Assembly: GCA_025352585.1 (NCBI GenBank)
Contig: JANXTD010000285.1
Span: 1 to 8,482, forward strand
DNA from: Fimbriiglobus sp.
GTDB taxonomy: Bacteria > Planctomycetota > Planctomycetia > Gemmatales > Gemmataceae
Direction: 5' to 3'
Length of the DNA: 8,482 nucleotides
A program made the translations under genes and the position numbers. This document shows positions 1 to 7,190 of this stretch, in pieces. Position 1 is the stretch's first letter; the number at the start of each line of letters is the position of its first letter. The notes beneath the pieces are model-generated. The model searched no databases. It had not been told where the DNA came from and saw nothing but the letters and a program-made list of their open reading frames with translations.

Positions 1-2
1 CC

Positions 3-299
3 CCGCCCAACACGATGGCCGGCCGCGCCGCCGGCGCGGGCGCGAGCGCGAGCGCCAAGAAGATCAAGACGTACCTCTCGCCGCGCGACCCGTCCGGCAC
101 GCCTATCGACCCCACCCCCGGCGTCGATAACATCGACGTGATCACCAAGGGCAACGCGCGGTTCACCCTGATCCGCCTCACCGACGGCACGTCGAACATC
201 GTCGGGGTGGCCGAGCAGTACGGGATTTGCGGCCCGTACGGCGGCTCGCCGGACCTGCTCAACCGCAAGGTGTGGGCGTACAACCTGACGTGGGACTAA
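3..299 (+). CDS. DUF1559 domain protein, C-terminal part (5' end outside window), probably prematurely stopped
   Basis: The frame is open from the window edge, so the gene begins upstream; the ATG at 15 lies inside it and is not taken as the start. The visible 98 codons read KIKTYLSPRDPSG, then RLTDGTSNIVGVAEQYG, matching the late-middle part of DUF1559 proteins: the 'K-x-Y-x-P-x-D-P-S' stretch where a Cys is often found, and the DGTSN motif. DUF1559 proteins are pilin-like envelope proteins expanded in Planctomycetes; their role is unknown. The prepilin N-terminus, if present, is outside the window. The frame ends at TAA 297-299, right after YNLTWD, without the C-terminal H-X9-DG motif seen in the intact neighbour. 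Sequence after the stop still looks like the same protein, and one C-to-T change in a CAA Gln codon would create this stop. I therefore think it is a truncated or decaying copy, though a short functional variant is possible. The family call is fairly sure; the pseudogene status is inference. Confidence 0.7.
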   Translation, partial: PPNTMAGRAAGAGASASAKKIKTYLSPRDPSGTPIDPTPGVDNIDVITKGNARFTLIRLTDGTSNIVGVAEQYGICGPYGGSPDLLNRKVWAYNLTWD

Positions 300-521
300 G
301 CCAAGGGGCCGTACTTCGACACGCGCCTGATGACGAGCACCGGCACGACGATTTCGGCCACCTCGACGGCGTCGCCGCAGGCCCAGCCGACCGTCGCCGC
401 GTTCGCTCGGCCGGCGTCTCCCTTGCTCCCCCCCGAGTGCCGCGACATGACCCCGAAAACCCTGGCCTTGCTGGCCGTGACCCTGACGCTCCTTGCCCGC
501 CAGCGTGCCGCGAGAATCTGA
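300..521 (+). pseudogene. Remnant of the DUF1559 gene 3' end, read through the TAA, running into a signal-peptide-like stub
   Basis: The frame of the upstream DUF1559 fragment stays open after its TAA, up to TGA at 519-521. Its first codons read AKGPYFDTRLM then TSTGTTISATST, a Ser/Thr-rich stretch of the kind expected in these proteins, so it is likely former coding sequence. The family similarity fades at about 410. From the ATG at 447 the same frame reads MTPKTLALLAVTLTLLA, which resembles a lipoprotein or Sec signal peptide, but it stops after 24 codons with no clear lipobox. One reading is that a DUF1559 gene and its following lipoprotein gene both decayed and were fused by a deletion. 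The H-X9-DG motif was not found in the forward frames here. The region could also be plain non-coding DNA after about 410. Confidence 0.4.
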
Positions 522-541
522 AAACTCCCACGGGATTGTTC

Positions 542-571
542 TTGCCGGAGTCCTGAAGAATCGATTAGAGT
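542..571 (+). promoter_or_regulatory. Possible sigma-70-type promoter for the intact DUF1559 gene
   Basis: TTGCCG (542-547) and TAGAGT (566-571) each match the -35 and -10 consensus at 4 of 6 positions, with an 18-nt spacer. Transcription would start near 578, placing the stem-loop at 590-620 in the leader of the gene beginning at 668. Such matches arise by chance, and planctomycete promoters are poorly defined. Confidence 0.25.
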
Positions 572-589
572 TGTAGGCGTCGACGCGAA

Positions 590-620
590 CGACCCCGCCG
601 GAGTTCCCTCCTCGGGGTCG
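590..620 (+). terminator. Stem-loop without U-tract: terminator-like or leader structure
   Basis: CGACCCCG (590-597) pairs perfectly with CGGGGTCG (613-620), and inside it GGAG (600-603) pairs with CTCC (608-611) around a TTCC loop, with a small CC/T internal mismatch. That makes a stable 12-bp interrupted hairpin. No T-run follows, so a classical intrinsic terminator is doubtful. It lies 47 nt before the ATG at 668 and could instead be a 5' leader element of that gene. Confidence 0.4.
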
Positions 621-655
621 CAATTCTCCGATTTACGCTTCGACTCACCTTTTTC

Positions 656-660
656 AGGAG
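656..660 (+). promoter_or_regulatory. Ribosome binding site AGGAG for the DUF1559 gene at 668
   Basis: AGGAG ends 7 nt before the ATG at 668. This is ideal Shine-Dalgarno spacing. It fixes the start just ahead of the pilin-like N-terminus. Confidence 0.7.
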
Positions 661-667
661 CCTCTCC

Positions 668-1579
668 ATGCGTCCGTATCCTCTCCCCCGGCGTGCCTTC
701 ACGCTCATCGAGCTTCTGGTGGTCATCGCCATCATTGCTATTCTGATCGGCTTATTGCTGCCGGCCGTGCAGAAGGTCCGCGAGGCGGCCGCGCGGATGA
801 CGTGTACCAACAACTTGAAGCAGATCGGCCTGGGGGCGCACAACCACCACGGCCTCATCCTCGTGCTCCCCAACGGCGGCGACGGCTGGCCCAGCGCCCC
901 CGGCTACTCCGCCGCCGGCTCGCCCCTCACGGGGACCGCGCAGTTCTGCGGCCCGCTGTTCCAAATCCTGCCGCACCTGGAGCAAGACGCCCTGTGGCGC
1001 GGGGCCGGCGGCCCGGACGTGGCCGAGTGCCAGCGCCGCGTCATCGCCGCCAAGGTCAAGGGCTACTTCTGCCCGTCGAAGGGCGACCCGCGGGCGTTCA
1101 GCCAGGGGGCGTGGTACGGGCCGAGCGGCACCTACTTCCACGGCCAGTGCGACTACGCCGGCAACGGCGGCGTCAACGGCAACGGCGACGTGGCGGACCA
1201 GCAGGGGCCCATCGTCCACAACCAGACGAACACCAACCGGTCGATGACCCTCGTCGGCATCAAGGACGGCACCAGCAACACGATCCTCTTCGGCGAGAAG
1301 CGGCTGAACAAGGCGGGCATCGGCGGCTTCCAGGGCGACGACAACGAGGGCTACTCCTCCGGCTGGGACCACGACACCATCCGCTGGACGGCCAACGCCC
1401 CGCAGCCCGACTACAGCGGTAGCGGCGACGGCGGTCAGGTTTTCGGCGGCTCGCACACCGGCGGCTTCGTGGCCGTGATGAGCGACGGCTCGGCCCGGTT
1501 CTTCCGGTACTCGATCGCCCTCGCCACCTTCCAGGCCCTCAGCACCGCCAACGGCAACGAAGTCATCGCCGCCGACTGA
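668..1579 (+). CDS. DUF1559 domain-containing pilin-like protein with prepilin N-terminal signal
   Basis: This 303-residue protein starts with a short basic leader ([10 protein letters not shown]) followed by [18 protein letters not shown], the class III signal and hydrophobic helix of type IV pilins and type II secretion pseudopilins. Predicted prepilin peptidase cleavage is before F11. The -1 residue is Ala instead of the usual Gly, and the +5 Glu is E15. The helix covers about residues 11-31 and continues as [14 protein letters not shown]. The DUF1559 body follows, with the early [14 protein letters not shown] (48-61), DGTSNT (200-205) and the C-terminal H-X9-DG motif (H263, D273-G274). 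Five cysteines (46, 94, 121, 135, 161) may form disulfides outside the cytoplasm. The start is supported by AGGAG seven bases upstream. A lipoprotein gene follows after 93 nt. Family members are numerous in Planctomycetes and of unknown function; a surface or fibre role is inferred from the pilin-like N-terminus. Confidence 0.93.
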   Translation: MRPYPLPRRAFTLIELLVVIAIIAILIGLLLPAVQKVREAAARMTCTNNLKQIGLGAHNHHGLILVLPNGGDGWPSAPGYSAAGSPLTGTAQFCGPLFQILPHLEQDALWRGAGGPDVAECQRRVIAAKVKGYFCPSKGDPRAFSQGAWYGPSGTYFHGQCDYAGNGGVNGNGDVADQQGPIVHNQTNTNRSMTLVGIKDGTSNTILFGEKRLNKAGIGGFQGDDNEGYSSGWDHDTIRWTANAPQPDYSGSGDGGQVFGGSHTGGFVAVMSDGSARFFRYSIALATFQALSTANGNEVIAAD

Positions 1580-1610
1580 GTCCGGGGCCGATTTCGACCC
1601 CATCCCATCC

Positions 1611-1640
1611 CGGCCCGGCGGCGTGAGCGTCGCCGGGCCG
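1611..1640 (+). terminator. Strong 13-bp GC-rich hairpin between the DUF1559 and lipoprotein genes
   Basis: The arms 1611-1623 and 1628-1640 pair over 13 bp with a single G-T wobble (1621/1630) around a TGAG tetraloop. The hairpin begins 32 nt after the DUF1559 stop and ends 32 nt before the next ATG. The bases after it are C-rich with almost no T, so termination may be partial, or the structure may act as a 3' stabiliser or processing site that sets different levels for the two genes. Confidence 0.55.
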
Positions 1641-1672
1641 CTCCTCCCCCACTCCCTCTTCGAGACTTCGAC

Positions 1673-2149
1673 ATGCCCCTCCGCGCGTCCGTCGGTACGG
1701 TCCTGGCCCTCGCGGCGTTCGCCCTCGCCGGCTGCGGCGACACCCCGTCCGGCCCCAAGGCGTTCAAAGTCCAGGGCACCGTCACGAAGGGCGGCAAGCC
1801 GTGGTCGGTCGCCGCCGAACTCGGCGGGGCCGCCCTGCCCCCCGGCGACCCCGGCGGCGCGGTCATCTTCGTGAGCAAGGCGGCCGGCGCGGCGAAGGGC
1901 ACCGGGGAGTTCCCCGCCACCCTCGACCCCGCGGCCGGCACCTTCAAAGTCAACGGCGCGGACGGCAAGGGCATCCCGGCCGGCGACTACGACGCCGTCG
2001 TCTACCTCGGCTCCTTCGGCGGCACGCCGGCGGCGGCCAAGAAGGGGGCACCGCCCGCGTCGATGCACGGCCGCGAGGTCGGCCGCAAGGCGGTGACCGT
2101 CACCGAGGCCGGGCCCAACGACGTGGCCATCGACTTGCCGGCGAAGTAG
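1673..2149 (+). CDS. Small exported lipoprotein, possible carboxypeptidase-regulatory-like beta-sandwich
   Basis: This 158-residue protein has a lipoprotein signal peptide: short basic start, hydrophobic run LALAAFALAG, and lipobox L18-A19-G20-C21. Signal peptidase II would cleave before C21, and the lipid anchor would hold the protein to a membrane facing the periplasm or outside. The mature part contains VQGTVTKGGKPW (33-44) and a later IPAGDYDAVVYL (101-112). Together they resemble the 'G-x-V-x-x-x-G-x-P ... P-x-G-x-Y' pattern of small transthyretin or carboxypeptidase-regulatory-like domains in planctomycete lipoproteins. No catalytic motif is visible. The gene follows the DUF1559 gene, an arrangement I know to be recurrent in Planctomycetes, so a shared envelope role is plausible but unproven. 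No good Shine-Dalgarno sequence precedes the ATG at 1673; the start is chosen because it gives the intact signal peptide. The lipoprotein call is strong and the fold call weak. Confidence 0.82.
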   Translation: MPLRASVGTVLALAAFALAGCGDTPSGPKAFKVQGTVTKGGKPWSVAAELGGAALPPGDPGGAVIFVSKAAGAAKGTGEFPATLDPAAGTFKVNGADGKGIPAGDYDAVVYLGSFGGTPAAAKKGAPPASMHGREVGRKAVTVTEAGPNDVAIDLPAK

Positions 2150-2174
2150 CCGGCCGGTCCGGGAAAAAAGTCGC

Positions 2175-3240
<1,066 letters not shown>

Positions 3241-3248
3241 GTAAGCCG

Positions 3249-4223
3249 ATGCGCATCCTCACCACCGGCGTGACGGGCTTCGTCGGCGGGCACCTCACCG
3301 AGTTGCTCGCCGCGGAGGGCGGCCACGCCCTCGCCGGGCTGAGCCGCAAGGCGAGCTGGCCCCCGGAGTGGGCGCACCTCGCCGGCCGCGTCGAGCTGCA
3401 CGCGCTCGACCTGCACGACGGCCCCGGCGTCGAGCGGCTGGTCCGCGAGTTCCGCCCCGAATGGCTGTTCCACCTGGCGGGTTACGCCAACGCCGGCAAG
3501 TCGTTCCGCGAGCCGGACCTGTGCTGGCGCGACAACCTCGACGCCACGCGGACGCTGTACGACGCCGTCGCCCGGTCGGGCCTCACGCCGCGAATTCTCT
3601 TCGTCTCGACCGGCCTCGTCTACGGCGACGCCGAGACGCCGGGCGTCGCCTTGACCGAGAACGCCCCCCTGCGGCCGGCCAGCCCGTACGCCGCGAGTAA
3701 GGCCGCCGCCGACCTGCTGAGTTACCAGGTGACGCGGTCGCCGGGGCTGCCGGTGGTGCGGGTGCGGCTGTTCAACCAGACCGGCCCGCGGCAGTCGGCC
3801 GACTACGCCGTGCCCAACTTCGCGAGGCAACTCGCCGAGATCGCCGCCGGACTGCGGGAACCGACGCTCCAGACGGGCGACCTGAGCAGTTGGCGCGACC
3901 TGTCCGACGTGCGCGACGTGGTCGCCGCCTTCCGCCTGCTCATCGAGCGCGGCACCCCCGGCGAGGTCTACAACGCCGGCTCGGGGGTCGCCCAGCGCAT
4001 GCAAGACGTACTCGACACCCTCGTGACGCTCAGCGGCCTAGCCGTGACGGTCACGCGCAAGCCGGACGACGGCCGCGCCGCCGACACGGCCGTGACGCGG
4101 GCCGACGCGGCGAAGTTGCGCCGGGCGACGGGGTGGTCGCCGCGCATCGGCTTCGCGCAAACGTTGCGCGACACGCTCGACTACTGGATTCACGCCACGC
4201 CCCCCCGGAGTTCCCCCGCATGA
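3249..4223 (+). CDS. rmd: NAD-dependent epimerase/dehydratase, probable GDP-6-deoxy-D-mannose reductase
   Basis: This is a 324-residue extended short-chain dehydrogenase with the nucleotide-binding TGVTGFVG (6-13), the catalytic ST (120-121), and Y147/K151 in SPYAASK. The central and C-terminal stretches resemble the Rmd family, which reduces GDP-4-keto-6-deoxy-D-mannose to GDP-D-rhamnose. These are [12 protein letters not shown] (175-186), [11 protein letters not shown] (188-198), [13 protein letters not shown] (216-228), YNAGSG (241-246) and the terminal [20 protein letters not shown] (294-313). The usual 'ARRDWSDVRD' reads [11 protein letters not shown] here. Adjacency to gmd strongly supports this role; a GDP-L-fucose synthase or another sugar epimerase is less likely. 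The frame is open far upstream inside gmd, but the ATG at 3249 places the glycine motif at the N-terminus as expected. No clear Shine-Dalgarno sequence is present, so translation is probably coupled to gmd. The stop overlaps the next start by 4 nt. Confidence 0.82.
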   Translation: MRILTTGVTGFVGGHLTELLAAEGGHALAGLSRKASWPPEWAHLAGRVELHALDLHDGPGVERLVREFRPEWLFHLAGYANAGKSFREPDLCWRDNLDATRTLYDAVARSGLTPRILFVSTGLVYGDAETPGVALTENAPLRPASPYAASKAAADLLSYQVTRSPGLPVVRVRLFNQTGPRQSADYAVPNFARQLAEIAAGLREPTLQTGDLSSWRDLSDVRDVVAAFRLLIERGTPGEVYNAGSGVAQRMQDVLDTLVTLSGLAVTVTRKPDDGRAADTAVTRADAAKLRRATGWSPRIGFAQTLRDTLDYWIHATPPRSSPA

Positions 4224-5551
4224 AGGTCGCCGTCGTCGGTACCGGTTACGTCGGCCTCGTCACGGGGACCTGCTTCGCCGAGAGCGGCAACGATGTCGTC
4301 TGCGTGGACAACAACCCCGCGAAGATCGAACTGCTCAACGGCGGCGGCGTGCCGATCTACGAGCCGGGGCTGACCGAACTCGTGCAGAAGAACCGCAAGG
4401 AGGGCCGGCTGTCGTTCACGACCGACCTGGCCGCGGCGGTGCGTGGGGCGCGGCTGACGTTCATCGGCGTCGGCACCCCGCAGTCGGACGCCGGCGACGC
4501 CGACCTGTCGGCGGTCTGGGCCGTCACGAAGGCCATCGCCGTCGCCTTGAAGGACGTGCCGCCGGGCGGGCCGGGGTCGCGCGTCGTCGTGGTGAAGAGT
4601 ACGGTCCCCGTCGGCACGAACGCGAAGGTGCAGGCGTTGCTGTGCGAGCACGGTGGGCCGCACCTCGACGCGGCGAGCAACCCGGAGTTCCTCAAGGAAG
4701 GCGCGGCGATCGAGGACTTCATGAAGCCCGACCGCGTCGTCGTCGGCGTGCGCCACCCCGCTGTGGCCGAGGTCTTGAAGGGGCTGTACGCGCCGTTCCT
4801 GCGCACCGAACGCCCCTTCCTGGTGATGTCGCCCGAGTCGAGCGAGATGACCAAGTACGCGGCCAACGCGATGCTGGCGACGAAGATCAGCTTCATCAAC
4901 GAGATGGCGAACCTCTGCGACAAGCTCGACGCCGACATCAACGACGTGCGCCGGGGCATCGGCCACGACCAACGCATCGGCTTCCAGTTCCTCTTCCCCG
5001 GCCCCGGCTACGGCGGCTCGTGCTTCCCGAAGGACATCCGCGCGATCCTCGGCATGGGCCGCGCCGTCGGCCAGGAGTTGCACCTGATGCAGTCGGTCGA
5101 TGACGTGAACGAGGCCCAAAAGCAGGTGCTCTTCCGCAAGGTGTCGCACTACTTCGGCGGCGACCTGGCCGGCAAAACGCTCGCGGTGTGGGGCCTGGCG
5201 TTCAAGCCGCGCACCGACGACATCCGCGAGGCCCCGGCCCTCACCCTCATCGACGCCCTGCTCACCGCCGGGGTCCACGTGCGCGTTCACGACAGCGAGG
5301 CGATGGCCAACGTGAAGGCGCAGTACGGTGACAAGTTGACGTACTGCGACCGCCCGTACGGTGCCTTGGAAGGTGCGGACGGCCTGGCGATCGTAACCGA
5401 GTGGGCGGAGTTCCGCAACCCGGACTTCGAGGTGATGAAGCGCCTCCTGAAGACGCCCGTGATCTTTGACGGCCGCAACATTTACGACGAGGCGGCAATG
5501 CTCGCCCTCGGCTTCACGTACTACGCCATCGGCCGCGGACGCCGGGAGTAG
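4220..5551 (+). CDS. ugd: UDP-glucose 6-dehydrogenase
   Basis: This enzyme oxidises UDP-glucose to UDP-glucuronate with two NAD+ in the cytoplasm, supplying uronic acids for polysaccharides. The 443-residue protein has the full family plan: N-terminal NAD-binding [10 protein letters not shown] (7-16), D30 for NAD ribose binding, YEPGL (47-51), GTPQ (85-88), STVPVGT (127-133) and NPEFLKEG (154-161). The central helix carries [19 protein letters not shown] (210-228) with K212 and N216. The catalytic Cys is C268 in [10 protein letters not shown] (263-272), and the C-terminal UDP-binding domain starts near [13 protein letters not shown] (325-337). The length is normal. The start is ATG 4220, overlapping the previous stop as ATGA, with GGAG (4207-4210) nine bases upstream inside the reductase gene. 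The frame is open further upstream, but that part is non-homologous shadow. The UDP-mannuronate or UDP-GlcNAc branches of the superfamily are less likely given the motifs. Confidence 0.95.
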   Translation: MKVAVVGTGYVGLVTGTCFAESGNDVVCVDNNPAKIELLNGGGVPIYEPGLTELVQKNRKEGRLSFTTDLAAAVRGARLTFIGVGTPQSDAGDADLSAVWAVTKAIAVALKDVPPGGPGSRVVVVKSTVPVGTNAKVQALLCEHGGPHLDAASNPEFLKEGAAIEDFMKPDRVVVGVRHPAVAEVLKGLYAPFLRTERPFLVMSPESSEMTKYAANAMLATKISFINEMANLCDKLDADINDVRRGIGHDQRIGFQFLFPGPGYGGSCFPKDIRAILGMGRAVGQELHLMQSVDDVNEAQKQVLFRKVSHYFGGDLAGKTLAVWGLAFKPRTDDIREAPALTLIDALLTAGVHVRVHDSEAMANVKAQYGDKLTYCDRPYGALEGADGLAIVTEWAEFRNPDFEVMKRLLKTPVIFDGRNIYDEAAMLALGFTYYAIGRGRRE

Positions 5552-5753
5552 GCGGATGTCGGGGCCGAAAGGGTACGCCAACGTCTGACAACCCTGTGTG
5601 ACCGCCCGACTTCGTAGCCACGGCACGCCATCCTCGCCGCACAGCGTAGCCGTATCGACAGGTGGCTTGGCGGGTCGCGTTGAGGCAATGCCGCGGGTCA
5701 CTCAGCGGATGATCGCCGCCCGGAAAACTTCCCGAAGACCGAGCAAGGCCGGG

Positions 5754-6470
5754 TCAGGCATCCACGCCGAGGTGGGTGCGCAACTTGCGGATCGCCTTGT
5801 ACTTCTCGTCGCTGACACGCTCCGGCGTCGTGTTCAGGGCCGTGGCGATCTCGGGCACGTTCCAGCCGCCGGCGCACAGCTCGACGATGCGTTGCTGCCG
5901 GGGACTCAGCACGTCGGCGGCGGCGCGGCTGACTTGCTCGCGCAGGTCGGCGGTGCGGTCGTCCGGGTCGGCGCGGTGGTCGGCCACGTCGGCCGCGAGT
6001 TCGCTGTACTGCTTCGAGCGTTGGGCGCGCTTCTTGACGGTGTCGATGGCCCGCAGGAACTCCCGGCGGGTGTCGCTCTCGTCGTTCACCAGCGCGAGTT
6101 GCCACTGGTCGGGTTCAAGGCGTTCCAGGAGGCGCGTGAGGACTTGTTGGGTGCAGTCGGGCCAGTCGTCGGCGGGGACGCGGGCGTTGCGCCAGCAGAC
6201 GTTGCAGTAGCGGGCGATGCTGCGGATCGTCGCCTCGTCGAGCGACGGTTGCAAGCCCTGCGTGACCTGCGACGACTGCTCGACCGCGGCGGCGCACATC
6301 CGCCCGGACGCGGCGAGGCCGGTGCCGAGCATCACGGCCATGACGAGCTGGCGCGACTTGGCGGCGGCCTCGGCGGCGGTCGGCATCGACGGCAGGTGCG
6401 GCATCGAGGGCATCGACGGCAGGTGCGGCATCGAGGGCATCGACGGCAGGGTCAGGTTCATCTTCCGCAT
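5754..6470 (-). CDS. Sigma-70 family (ECF-like) RNA polymerase sigma factor with repeat-encoded Met/Pro-rich N-terminal tail
   Basis: This predicted 238-residue protein is probably a DNA-binding sigma-like factor. Residues 189-236 form a sigma region 4-type helix-turn-helix: SPRQQRIVELCAGGWNVPEI followed by ATALNTTPERV and a basic end with KAIRKLRTHL. Residues 79-120, with DWPDCTQQVLTRLLERL, resemble sigma region 2 (compare 'D-A-E-D-x-x-Q-x-x-F-x-R-L'). Between lies a charged linker. The N-terminus (about 7-30) repeats SMPSMPHLP and is followed by an Ala-rich segment (about 31-65) with a mildly hydrophobic patch. These parts are not typical of sigma factors. The start is ATG 6470: GGAG (6479-6482) lies 8 nt upstream, and the predicted promoter at 6518-6545 would start transcription near 6511, excluding the GTG at 6512. 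No anti-sigma gene is adjacent. It might have lost sigma activity or act as another regulator; targets are unknown. Confidence 0.72.
   Translation of the reverse strand: MRKMNLTLPSMPSMPHLPSMPSMPHLPSMPTAAEAAAKSRQLVMAVMLGTGLAASGRMCAAAVEQSSQVTQGLQPSLDEATIRSIARYCNVCWRNARVPADDWPDCTQQVLTRLLERLEPDQWQLALVNDESDTRREFLRAIDTVKKRAQRSKQYSELAADVADHRADPDDRTADLREQVSRAAADVLSPRQQRIVELCAGGWNVPEIATALNTTPERVSDEKYKAIRKLRTHLGVDA
6382..6450 (-). repeat. Perfect 27-bp tandem repeat, about 2.5 copies, within the sigma-like gene
   Basis: Copies at 6382-6408 and 6409-6435 are identical, and 6436-6450 repeats the first 15 bases. The unit length is a multiple of 3 and encodes the nonapeptide SMPSMPHLP, so copy number can change without shifting the frame. 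The identity at synonymous positions points to recent slippage or duplication. Confidence 0.9.
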
Positions 6471-6478
6471 CGGTTCGG

Positions 6479-6482
6479 CTCC
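6479..6482 (-). promoter_or_regulatory. Ribosome binding site GGAG deciding the sigma-like gene start
   Basis: On the minus strand GGAG lies 8 nt before the ATG whose first base is 6470. The upstream GTG at 6512 has no such site. Confidence 0.6.
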
Positions 6483-6517
6483 AGCGAACGGCCGGACTCG
6501 GGCCACGGGCACACACC

Positions 6518-6545
6518 ACTATACCGGATACTTCGGCTCCGTGAA
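6518..6545 (-). promoter_or_regulatory. Probable sigma-70-type promoter of the sigma-like gene
   Basis: On the minus strand TTCACG (6545-6540) and TATAGT (6523-6518) are separated by 16 nt. They match consensus at 4 of 6 and 5 of 6 positions. The predicted start is near 6511, giving a leader of about 40 nt before the ATG at 6470. The local AT-rich patch stands out in this GC-rich DNA. Confidence 0.45.
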
Positions 6546-6576
6546 CTCGCAAAAACTGCGCCGGGGGCGGGGTCGC

Positions 6577-6605
6577 ACGCCGGGAAGAAATTTCACCGCC
6601 GGCGT
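6577..6605. promoter_or_regulatory. AT-cored dyad, possible operator or terminator hairpin
   Basis: ACGCCGG (6577-6583) and CCGGCGT (6599-6605) form a perfect 7-bp inverted repeat around a 15-nt centre. That centre contains the 8-bp palindrome GAAATTTC (6587-6594), nearly co-centred with the arms. It lies between two minus-strand genes, roughly 65-95 nt upstream of the predicted start of the sigma-like gene. It could be a regulator site or a weak terminator of the upstream membrane-protein gene. Confidence 0.3.
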
Positions 6606-6691
6606 TCGGAGTCGAGGGGCGGGGCTTCCGGGGCCAACCCGCGACGGTTCGCCGGATCGCCGCCGCCGGCCCGCGCGGTCGAGGTCGGCCG

Positions 6692-7111
6692 TCACGCCTC
6701 GGCGGCGGAGCCGGGGAGAGCCGAACTCTCGGGCCGCGTCAGCCACCAGAGGCCTCCCAGCACCAGCGCGTCGCCGATCAGGTGGAACGGCACCACCCAG
6801 ACCGCGTCCGGGGCGTCGAGGACGCCGGCGTTCTCGAAGCGGGTGAAAGTCTCGGCATCGACGCCCCGCCGGAACTGCGCCGCTAGCGCCGCCCACGACT
6901 TGAGGATGTACAGCAGCGCCAGCAGGTGCGTCCAGGCAAAGAAGGCGAAGCCGACCTGGAACAGCCGCAGCGCCGGGCGGTCCCGGCGCAGCGGCCGCAC
7001 CAGGGCGAACAGCGCGAGCACGGCGAACGCCGCGGCGGCGTAGACGTACCAGGCGTTGAGTAGCATGTCCCAGCGTCGGAAGGTCTGGTCGAGCAAGGTT
7101 TGGTCGTTCAC
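6692..7111 (-). CDS. Hypothetical integral membrane protein with three predicted helices
   Basis: I do not recognise this family. With the GTG start at 7111 the protein has 139 residues. It has three hydrophobic segments at about 19-38 (LNAWYVYAAAAFAVLALFAL), 48-73 (including FFAWTHLLALLYIL) and 103-125 (VWVVPFHLIGDALVLGGLWW). A polar loop of about 30 residues, with RRGVDAETFTRFEN, joins helices 2 and 3. His62 and His110 lie in or near the last two helices, but no metal or haem motif can be claimed. The frame is open upstream to 7252, but that extension is low-complexity Ala/Arg/Pro sequence and would overlap the transporter gene on the other strand. GTG 7111 has a GGGGAA-like site about 7 nt upstream, so I prefer it. 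The gene is divergent from the transporter with an 79-nt gap. Coding status is supported mainly by the helix pattern. Confidence 0.6.
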   Translation of the reverse strand: MNDQTLLDQTFRRWDMLLNAWYVYAAAAFAVLALFALVRPLRRDRPALRLFQVGFAFFAWTHLLALLYILKSWAALAAQFRRGVDAETFTRFENAGVLDAPDAVWVVPFHLIGDALVLGGLWWLTRPESSALPGSAAEA

Positions 7112-7123
7112 GGCGGTTCCCCG

Positions 7124-7153
7124 TTGGCGGCGCGGCGGGCCAGGTCTTATGGT
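7124..7153 (+). promoter_or_regulatory. Possible promoter for the nucleoside transporter gene
   Basis: TTGGCG (7124-7129) and TATGGT (7148-7153) match the consensus at 4 of 6 positions each, with an 18-nt spacer. They lie 38 nt before the ATG at 7191, in the short divergent gap. Any regulator bound here could affect both genes. Confidence 0.3.
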
Positions 7154-7190
7154 ACACGCATCCCCCTCTCTCGCCGCTGGCCCGACGCCC

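Noticed and set aside
752..2068. Long minus-strand open frame opposite the DUF1559 and lipoprotein genes
   Set aside because: It is antisense to two well-supported genes, and its translation is low-complexity Ala/Gly/Arg/Val sequence, as expected from GC-rich codon use on the other strand.
3890..4219. N-terminal extension of UDP-glucose dehydrogenase
   Set aside because: The family starts directly with the glycine motif, and ATG 4220 has a ribosome binding site and overlaps the preceding stop.
4190..5701. Minus-strand open frame of about 500 codons opposite ugd
   Set aside because: It lies opposite a complete UDP-glucose dehydrogenase, is rich in His, Arg, Val and Ala, and has no family motif.
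5552..5753. Terminator between the converging ugd and sigma-like genes
   Set aside because: I looked for one on both strands and found only short, weak inverted repeats without a T-run, not enough to support a call.
6382..6450. CRISPR array
   Set aside because: The 27-bp units are directly adjacent without spacers and are in frame inside a coding region.
6471..6512. GTG at 6512 as the start of the sigma-like gene
   Set aside because: It has no Shine-Dalgarno sequence and lies at or just before the predicted transcription start. The ATG at 6470 has GGAG at proper spacing.
5598..7043. Plus-strand open frame of about 480 codons covering the sigma-like and membrane-protein genes
   Set aside because: Its translation is repetitive and low-complexity, while the minus strand gives recognisable sigma regions and clean membrane helices.
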